From: Chlamydoabsidia padenii
Taxonomy: Eukaryota; Mucoromycota; Mucoromycetes; Mucorales; Cunninghamellaceae
Length of the DNA: 64,000 nucleotides
Assembly (NCBI GenBank): GCA_025330725.1
Contig: JAIWND010000007.1
Location: 682,001 to 746,000 of the forward strand
Direction: 5' to 3'
Position numbers and translations under genes: made by a program. Each line of letters begins with the position of its first letter. The first letter of the stretch is position 1. Shown here piece after piece: positions 57,135-64,000 of this stretch. The notes below the pieces were generated by a model. That model saw nothing but the letters and a program-made list of their open reading frames with translations, searched no databases and had not been told where the DNA came from.

Positions 57135-58923
57135 TTATTTTTTAAACACCGCCGTTTCCGCATACCAACAATTGAGATGAAGCGCATGACGAACATCTTT
57201 TGCGCTATCATCCTTCTGCCCATAAGCCACAGCAACACCCCCATTTTGACTTGATTGTTTGACTCTGAGTACGTCGACATTATCGCCATTATACTGTATA
57301 CCAGAGATTTCCACCAATTCGAAAGAGTGATCAGGAGCATCAATTGTCACCAAAGTACCGGTTTGTTTATAGCTTTCAGGAGGAAGAACGATCAAACAGG
57401 TGTTCAGTTGCAATGTCGACAGGTTGGGGCATCGATTCACCAAATGAGTCATATAGTCTTGGCCTGAGAGTTCGATACGTTGGAGCCGTAGGTGTGAGAG
57501 TCGATGGTGAAATTTATCCTTGGTGGTCGTCATGTCCATGGAAGATGAGTAAATACCACAAAGACCAAGGACAGTGACATTAGGGCACGCATTCAATACG
57601 GTGTCGATTTCCATATGTTCGTAGTGATAACTACGACTATAAAACAGTTCCAGTGTTGATATGTTTTCCAAGACTAAATTGTCAAAGTTGGACAGTTGTT
57701 GAAAAAGTTCTGGAGGGACGTCAAGGGCCAAGTGCTCCAATTCCATGATGTTTCCAAGAGGATTGTGTGCCCAAATGACTTCGGGTACACGAGGTTCTGG
57801 TATGTCTTCTTCATCAACATCGTCCCAAAGATCAAAGTCTTCAGGCTCGGGTAGATATTCCGCCAATACGTCGAATCCAAGTTCCTGAGGGTCCATCCGC
57901 CACCTTAGTTTTTTGATTCGTTTCGCTTCCTCCGTACCAATCCAGTTTGCCAATTCACGCCAAGGATACCAGTCAATTACTTCTTGACAAATAGTCATTG
58001 CAAAGATGTTGAAGGTTGTGAGGTATTGGAAACTGGTGACCATGTTAAAGATACTTTTCTTGTGTGCGTTGATCCTTTCAGTTGATGTTTCCGGATAAAC
58101 ACCTTCACCGTTAAAAGTCAGAGAGAGGTCGGTCAGTTTTGGATACTTTTGTGCCAAATAAGTGTACCAAATCGGATCAAGGTATCTGTCGGTACTCCAT
58201 GCCAATGCCTGTAGAGTTTTCGACGGCTTCCAATCATTCTTGTTAGCAGTGTTATCCCCATCAACAAAATCAAACGACATAAAGTCCACACCTAAAGATT
58301 CGAGCCTTGGACATTGATCGTTGATAGTTTCCATCCATGTAATATTTATACGCGGCCCAATATAATGCATCTTGATTTCCAGGTTCACCAAGAAGGGAAA
58401 GAGAGGTAAAGACTTGATCAAGGAAGGAAGCACCTCCAATTCTTCAACAAAACACCTAATGTCAGTCAGCTGCCCACCATTTTCGGGAATCCATTGATTG
58501 CTCTTGTCTTCATGCCAAACAGGGAGTCGTCGAAGTATCTCCCATCCAGGTGTAAAGTAACATAGGTGTTCATCAGTGAGTGACATCTTTGGCGTAGTCA
58601 AATACAGTGATCAAAGGGCAGATGTTTTTGATAAAATCCACTTCAGATTGATCCATCAGTATATCAGAAGTGTGTAGAATGAGTTCCCGTACAAGCAAGC
58701 CATTCTTCATGTTATCGTCAGTCACCCTGTTGTTGTTCGCTTTTAATCCATTCACAAACCGTTCGTGTTGTCTAGTTGAATACAGGTTGACAGATTGGTA
58801 GAGTAAACACTGGACAGGCCAGTACCAAGATTTGCAAACAGTCGCAGCTTGTAAGAGTGACTTTTGAGAGTGTTGAGACAAGATGATTTCAACAACTTCA
58901 TGAGGTAGTGTTGGCTGAGGCAT
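57135..58923 (-). CDS. F-box/LRR-like protein with a frame break
   Basis: Two overlapping frames together make a typical F-box leucine-rich protein of about 600 residues. Frame 1 (58923-58573) starts MPQPTLPHEVVEIILSQHSQ and TVCKSWYWPVQCLLYQSVNL, a canonical F-box that binds Skp1 in SCF ubiquitin ligases. It ends after ICPLITVFDYA with a stop. Frame 2 (58601-57135) continues with LCYFTPGWEILRRLPVWHED and many LRR-like segments (CPRLESLGVDFM, CPNVTVLGLCGI, CPNLSTLQLNTC) to VFKK. The frames overlap by 29 nt and differ by +1. No intron fits in the gap. This is a one-base indel, an assembly error, or a recent pseudogene. Confidence 0.7.
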
Positions 58924-59251
58924 GTTTAATATTTAACAAAGAGAGAGAGACGACAATATTTAGAGATTTTATTTTTCCAACCAGTAAACAAATCATCTGC
59001 AGACATTGTAGTGGCGCTGGAGCATTGGTAGTTTAGTGACAGGAGCTGTTTTCATAAACAAAGGATGGGCGTCTTTGTCATCCATAATAGTAGATACCGA
59101 GGTTTTGATCATTGACTGTAGGCTTGGTCGACGATAATCGTATTAGTTGTTTAAAGAAGTATCATCCTTGTCGCTACCATTAATAAAAAAAACTGCCAGT
59201 TAACTTTTTGATCATTCCCTCCCTTCTTTGTATGTGACTATACCTGATTTG
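58924..59251. other. intergenic region, no gene seen
   Basis: Between the F-box start and the Tipin-like 3' end. Possible non-coding remnants of the Tipin-like transcript lie at 59000-59250. No other gene is recognised. Confidence 0.5.
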
Positions 59252-59974
59252 TCAAGCCCGATCACCATCTTTCAAAGTCATACCAGGCAGAACTTCAGTA
59301 ACACGATCCTACGAGTTAGTGTCAATACCGTCCGAACTGTTCTTGACTACATGAGCTACAAAAAAATAAAGAAAACGATAGATTAGTAAAACAATGACTT
59401 TTTGTTGTTATATTTGGAGGGATCATATTTACTTTGCACTGTTTGGTGCTTGACGCTTTCATCACCTGTGTACTAAAGTCAGCAGAGTTGAATCTTGAAT
59501 ACAGTTTGGAAGCCCATAGTCGATAGTACCGCATTAGCTTTGGAGATCTTAATCTTAAAAGAAAAAGAAGAGAGATAATGATTAGCTACAGATGCTTATA
59601 GAAAATCATTATTCTTTTTATCAACTTACTTTGTGTCCCTTTCCACAGAATTGGAGCCAAGAAGTTTCATTTCGTAATCGAAATAAGTCATCTACTGAGC
59701 AAAATCTACATGAGTAAAACAAGCATTAGACTGTATAATCAAGGTGAATGATTCTTTTGAGGGTGCTTACACTGTATGGTGCAACGTTTTCTGAATTGTC
59801 GTTTAGAGCTTGTTGTTTAGGCCGTTTCTTGGAATTCTTGTTTTTACTTGCTGCTGCCAAAGGAAAGAAAGGATCATCTAGTTGAGATTTGTGTTTTCTT
59901 TTTCCACCATTAGTACTGTTGTCATCGTCAAAAGGATCATAGTCGTTTAATACAATATCATCAAAGTCGCTCAA
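59252..59974 (-). CDS. CSM3: Tipin/Csm3/Swi3-like fork-protection protein (frame doubtful)
   Basis: Partner of Timeless/Tof1 that stabilises stalled replication forks. Exon 1 encodes MSDFDDIVLNDYDPFDDD and a Lys-rich stretch. Exon 2 carries DDLFRLRNETSWLQFCGKGH, matching the GKGHE end of the Tipin helix. Exon 3 carries LRSPKLMRYYRLWASKLYSR and DFSTQVMKAS, matching the 'LxxYxLWAxxLYP..DF' core. Exon 4 ends VLPGMTLKDGDRA. Exons 2 and 3 do not join in frame with the obvious splice sites. Only an early acceptor (exon from 59585) keeps the frame, at the cost of 11 odd hydrophobic residues. It may be a decaying copy or carry a sequence error. Confidence 0.6.
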
Positions 59975-60155
59975 AAAAGAAGGGGAAAGAGATTCAGTGG
60001 ATTTTCACTTTTTTTTTAAAAAAAAAAGAGGTGCGCGACCCCAAAATCTATTCAAATCCCGCCAGTGAGACTTTTTTCGCTTACTCGAGAGAAAGCACAC
60101 TCTTTTGTCTTCTCTTTCCCTTCTTTGTTTTCTTTCCTTTTGACACACATTCATT
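59975..60155. promoter_or_regulatory. bidirectional promoter (Tipin-like / SKI8)
   Basis: The 181-bp divergent spacer has ATTCAAATCCCGCCAG at 60050-60065, roughly 75-90 bp from both start codons, the clearest central placement of the recurrent element. A T/A tract lies at 60009-60027. Confidence 0.55.
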
Positions 60156-60618
60156 ATGGTAAACCCTTGCTGTGATACATCTCAATTCTTTTGGCTAATA
60201 CTCTTTTAACTACTCTTCTGATCGTGATATAGCCCACCACATATATTCCCACCACCAAAAACGAAAAAGGTATGTATTCATGAACGAATGCTTGTTCTTA
60301 CTAACCATCTTGTACTTATGATCAATAGCCCATGACGGTGGTATCTGGTGTGTTGATTGGAGTCGACATACAAACTTTGTAGCTTCTGGCTCTATTGACA
60401 ACAATATCAAAATATGGCAAGTAAAAAAAGTAAAAATAGGATAGGATGACCATGATATTAACATTTGGTTTTTTACTTTTTATGCAAAACAATAGGGATG
60501 GATTATCTGGTGAACTACTTTGGACATTAACTGGGCATACTTTGGGTGTGATTTCTGTGTCCTTCTCTTCTGATGGCAAACGTAAGTTTATGCTAATCCC
60601 TTCTCCAAGTACACTTTT

Positions 60619-60661
<43 letters not shown>

Positions 60662-61559
60662 TAATAGGACTTGTATCTTCCTCTATTGATTCGACTTTAC
60701 GTGTCTGGAATATGGAGGATGAAGGCGCGTGTATTCAAAAGATCGATGTACAACCTGTGGAAGCTTGGTCGGCACGATTCCATCCGGATGGTCGAATGGT
60801 AGCAACTGGATCTTATGATGGGCATATCAATGTGTATGATATTGAATCTGGTGAAAAAGTGACATCTCTTACAACCAAGAACAGTTTCATCATGTGTACT
60901 GTCTATGTAGGTATATGGGGAGAGGGAAAGTGGAATCAGGGGGTTGCTCTAATGTGATTTTATGTTAATAGAGTCATGATGGAAAATATCTTGCTGGTGG
61001 TGCTCAAGATGGATCTATTTATGTGTTTAATATGGAATCGAATCAATTGACTCATACATTATCTAGTAAGTTGTAGTATTAGGAATAGAAGAAATTGGAA
61101 GAAATTGTATTAATAACATGATTGTTATTAGCACATGCGATGGCAGTACGGTCATTATCATTTGCATCCGATAACAAGACATTGATTAGTGGGAATGATG
61201 ATAAATGCGTTTATGTATACGACGTGGTACATGGACAACTAGCCTCTGTTTTAACAGGACATTCTGGATGGGTACTCACTGTCGCGGCAAATCAGGACAA
61301 CAGCAAACAACAAGTGGCCAGTGGTGGAGCGGATCATAAAATCAAGATTTGGGATTTGGCAACACGCTCAGTATTGGAAACACAAGAAACTCAAATGGAT
61401 CAGGTTAGTTTTGACAGGCACCTGATATGATTGATGTTATTGACTTTTTTTTTATAATAATAGGTGTGGGGTATTGCTTGGAATGAACAAGGTACTAAAT
61501 TTGTATCTGTATCTGATGATGGTAGTATTCAATGGTTTGCTAGTAGTGGATCCTCTTGA
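60156..61559 (+). CDS. SKI8: Ski8/WDR61 WD40 protein
   Basis: WD40 scaffold of the cytoplasmic Ski complex (exosome-linked mRNA decay); animal WDR61 also joins Paf1C. Eight or so exons encode about 305 residues with seven WD repeats: AHDGGIWCVDWSRHTNFVAS, LWTLTGHTLGVISVSFSSDG, STLRVWNMED, EAWSARFHPDGRMVATGSYD, AHAMAVRSLSFASDNKTLIS, GHSGWVLTVAANQDN, VWGIAWNEQGTKFVSVSDDG. Length and the SSG-type end fit WDR61/Ski8. The first coding exon holds only the ATG. The intron at 60417-60495 must begin GC for KIW to join DGLSGE. A 36-bp CT repeat lies in the next intron. Confidence 0.9.
60621..60656 (+). repeat. (CT)n microsatellite in a SKI8 intron
   Basis: Eighteen CT units form the pyrimidine tract before the 3' splice site of a SKI8 intron. 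Confidence 0.95.
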
Positions 61560-61801
61560 TTGTAATAATAAATGAATAAATCGTCGTTGTATTTGATGGA
61601 TTGGTGTGGTATTTAAATGACAAATATGAATTCTGTGACTTTTGGGGGTGGGTGGAGGGGCAAAAGGGGCGGCGATGAATTGTCGGGATTCAAATGTTAT
61701 TTTTTTTTTTCTTTATAACAGGAATTTTGTTGTTTGTTGTCTCTTTCTTTCTTCCTCTTTTTTACACTTTTATTTAATATTATAGTTTTTAAAAGTCAAA
61801 C
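61560..61801. promoter_or_regulatory. LCB1 upstream region
   Basis: GGGGCGGCGATG followed by GTCGGGATTCAAATG (61682-61696; reverse CATTTGAATCCCGAC) lies about 106 bp upstream of the LCB1 start. The 3' end of SKI8 (AATAATAAATGAATAAA) is at about 61565. Confidence 0.45.
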
Positions 61802-62104
61802 ATGGACGCCACTCGTCATATAAACCAAGATCAGGCGCTCTATATTAATTCTACAATTAACAACCTGTATGAATTCATATTATCTATTCCTGGCTCACAC
61901 ATGGTCCTCAATTATATCAAGACCTCCTATCATCATGATCCCTTCCGTATTGCCCTGGAACTGTTTTTGGTCTTTTTTGCACTCAAATACATGTTTTCTA
62001 AGAAATACAAACCTCATGATAATGCTGTCAAATTAACAAGAAAGGTAATATGGGTCTTGTGACAAGGATTATGCAAAAAGAAAGAAGGAAAACTGACGCA
62101 ACAC

Positions 62105-62142
<38 letters not shown>

Positions 62143-63664
62143 GAAGTGGACGATCTGATCGAAGAATGGCAACCGGAACCTTTGACACCTAAATTAACCA
62201 ATTTTGATCGATTGAATCTAGAAAAGACACCACAAATCATCGGACCTCAAGGTGTAAAGCCAAAAGTAGCAGGACATTCCAAACCAATGATGAATTTGGC
62301 CACTAGTAATCATCTCAATTTGGTGGCATCGGATACAATTCGACAAAAGGCTATTGATACTTTGAAGAATTATGGTGTTGGGTCTTGTGGTCCTCCGGGG
62401 TTTTATGGAACTATCGATGTGCATATGGATTTGGAACGGAACATTGCTTCGTTCTTAGGAACGGAGGAAGCCATCATTTATGCTCAAGGATTCTCGACTA
62501 TTTCTTCTGTAATTCCTGCCTTCTCCAAACGTGGTGATCTATTGGTGGTGTAAGTTACTATTATTGTTATTATTATTATTCTATGTCAATACTTACCTCT
62601 CTTCTCTTGTTCTCTCTCTCTCTCTCTCTCTCTAGGGATGAAGGAATCAGCTTTGCTACACAAAAAGGTGTCCAAATATCAAGATCTAATATACGTTGGT
62701 TTAAACATAATGACATGGAAGATTTGGAACGTGTATTGGAAGATATACGATCGGATGATTTGATGGTATGGGAAAAAAAGAAGAAAAAGGATGGATTATT
62801 GATATTATATATATATGTATATAGCACAACAAACGATTGACTCGTCGGTTTATCGTTTCTGAAGGTCTCTCTGCTAATGATGGTGATATTGCTCCTTTAA
62901 ATCGATTGGTGGAACTGAAAAAGAAATTCAAATATCGATTGATTTTGGATGAATCGCAATCCATTGGTGTGATTGGTCGTCGTGGTGCAGGATTGACCGA
63001 TCTATTCAACATTCCTGTAAGTAAATGGAAAGGAATGGAAACAAAAGGCTATCATCTTATTCACTCTTTCCAAATATAGGCAACTGAAGTAGATATGATT
63101 GTGGGATCCATGTCATTAGCATTATGTGGCTCTGGTGGATTCTGTGCTGGTAGTGTTGAAATTGTCGATCATCAACGATTATCAGGTAGTGCCTATTGCT
63201 TCTCTGCCTCTATACCTGCCATGCTTGCTGTCAGTGCATCTGAAGCCTTACAAATCATTGGACAACAACCTGGTTTATTGGTGGAACTCGAAGAAAGAAG
63301 TCGTAGCTTCCGTCAAACCCTTTTACACAAATCATTGGAACCTCTTGTCGATCTCTACTCGGCTGATCTCGATTCTCCTGCCCCTTTCTTCCATATCCGT
63401 GCCAAACCTGCCTTCCTTCGATCTCGTGGTCATGATGTCTCACGTGAAGATGAAGAATTCTTGTTACAGGATGTTGTGGATGAATGTGGATCTCAAGGTG
63501 TATTGGTCACTCGTGCAAAGTATGTGTATGATCAAGAACGACATTGTCCTCGCCCTAGTATCAAGATCTATCTTACCATTGGACTCACCAAGAAGGAAAA
63601 CGACAAGGCAAGTGGAATCGTCAAAACTGCTATCATCAAGGTATTCACCAAATGGCGGAAATAG
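61802..63664 (+). CDS. LCB1: Serine palmitoyltransferase subunit 1 (Lcb1)
   Basis: Non-catalytic subunit of serine palmitoyltransferase, which makes 3-ketodihydrosphingosine in the ER, the first step of sphingolipid synthesis. Five exons encode about 500 residues. An N-terminal membrane helix ([18 protein letters not shown]) precedes a fold-type-I aminotransferase domain: [80 protein letters not shown]. At the place of the PLP lysine the sequence reads [14 protein letters not shown] without Lys, as is normal for Lcb1. Introns carry TA (about 62110-62138) and CT (about 62612-62634) repeats. Confidence 0.95.
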
Positions 63665-63924
63665 AATAGATATAGATTCTAGTCCCCTTTCCCCTCTTCC
63701 TCTTCATGTACATTTCCCCGTCTTTTTCCCTAACCCATTATTTTTAATATCTTTTGACTATTACAAACTTTTTATTTTTTTTTTATCATTATAATACTAT
63801 TTATCAAAACAATAAAGTAACCTATTTTACATCCATCAAACTTGTTTCATTTTTAATACACATCCAATAAAAATCAACTTTATTATTTATACAAACAAAC
63901 TAAACTACAATGTTAACCATTATG
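63665..63924. other. convergent intergenic region
   Basis: 3' regions of LCB1 (+) and a minus-strand gene that continues beyond the window. AATAAAGTAA near 63812 is a probable LCB1 polyadenylation signal. No gene is seen. Confidence 0.5.
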
Positions 63925-64000
63925 TTATGCCAAGATTTCTTGTTGATTCAATCGCCGTTGTTCGCGCCTTCGTTCGACTTCAATCATCCTTTGTCCCAGA
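63925..64000 (-). CDS. 3' end of an unidentified gene (partial)
   Basis: The last 24 codons before a TAA on the minus strand, reading in from the window edge: a highly charged helix ending RREQRRLNQQEILA. The open frame and basic/Gln composition look coding, but 24 residues do not identify a family. The rest of the gene lies outside the window. Confidence 0.45.
   Translation of the reverse strand, partial: LGQRMIEVERRREQRRLNQQEILA

Noticed and set aside
57138..57153. TTTTTTAAACACCGCCG, a match to the recurrent element
   Set aside because: It lies within the coding end of the F-box/LRR gene, so it is probably chance or codon-driven and was not counted as promoter-type.
1..64000. Biosynthetic, defence or mobile-element cluster
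   Set aside because: No polyketide/NRPS/terpene core, no transposase or reverse transcriptase motifs, no long terminal repeats and no antiviral-type genes were found on either strand.

Overview
This window is nuclear DNA from a filamentous fungus. Genes are split by short GT-AG introns (mostly 45-100 bp), intergenic DNA is AT-rich, and the gene set is fungal: Zn2Cys6 regulators, a metacaspase, LIM-RhoGAP proteins, Lcb1 and a Pho80-type cyclin. The Gln/Asn/Thr-rich protein tracts, the small 4F5/ZNF706-type gene and the ceramide glucosyltransferase suggest an early-diverging lineage, most likely Mucoromycota (Mucorales-like). That placement is inference from gene style, not from a marker phylogeny. 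I see no rRNA, tRNA, CRISPR, plasmid or viral sequence, and no intact transposon.

Layout. 0-7.3 kb: Rga1-type LIM-LIM-RhoGAP (+), APC6/Cdc16 (-), small secreted Cys protein (-). 7.3-9.7 kb: gene-poor, with a possible decayed spliced locus. 9.7-18.8 kb: cytochrome b5 (+), Srk1/Rck2-like kinase (-), ZNF706-like protein (-), an MFS relic (-), an unknown coiled-coil membrane protein (+), cyclophilin A (-) and mitochondrial uS19 (+). 18.8-25.4 kb: alpha-arrestin (+) between two relic regions, then an FHA protein (-). 25.7-34.1 kb: ceramide glucosyltransferase (+), C2 protein (-), another relic, Zn2Cys6 factor (+), Cue5-like protein (+). 34.3-40.6 kb, all minus: DUF4203/TMEM198-like membrane protein, metacaspase, second Zn2Cys6 factor. 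40.6-47 kb: diverged tandem repeat, signal peptidase subunit SPC3 (+), VOC protein (-), mitochondrial uL15 (+), mitochondrial SHMT (+). 48.5-54.5 kb: Lrg1-type LIM-RhoGAP (+), poly-Thr-tailed protein (-), ankyrin protein (-). 55.3-64 kb: Pho80-like cyclin (-), frame-broken F-box/LRR gene (-), Tipin/Csm3-like gene with doubtful frame (-), SKI8 (+), LCB1 (+), and the 3' end of one more gene (-).

How the genes relate. This is ordinary eukaryotic housekeeping DNA, not an operon. Weak functional links are two Rho-GTPase regulators at opposite ends, two sphingolipid enzymes (Lcb1 and ceramide glucosyltransferase), two mitoribosomal proteins, and cell-cycle or replication genes (APC6, Pho80-type cyclin, Tipin-like). 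Several divergent pairs share compact promoters of 180-330 bp.

The most interesting non-coding signal is a repeated element, roughly TTTCAAATYCCGCC on either strand. I count more than 20 copies, many 60-180 bp upstream of start codons. I found no previously undescribed multi-gene system. The other points worth checking are two GC-AG introns forced by reading frame, two disrupted reading frames, and several decayed gene remnants.
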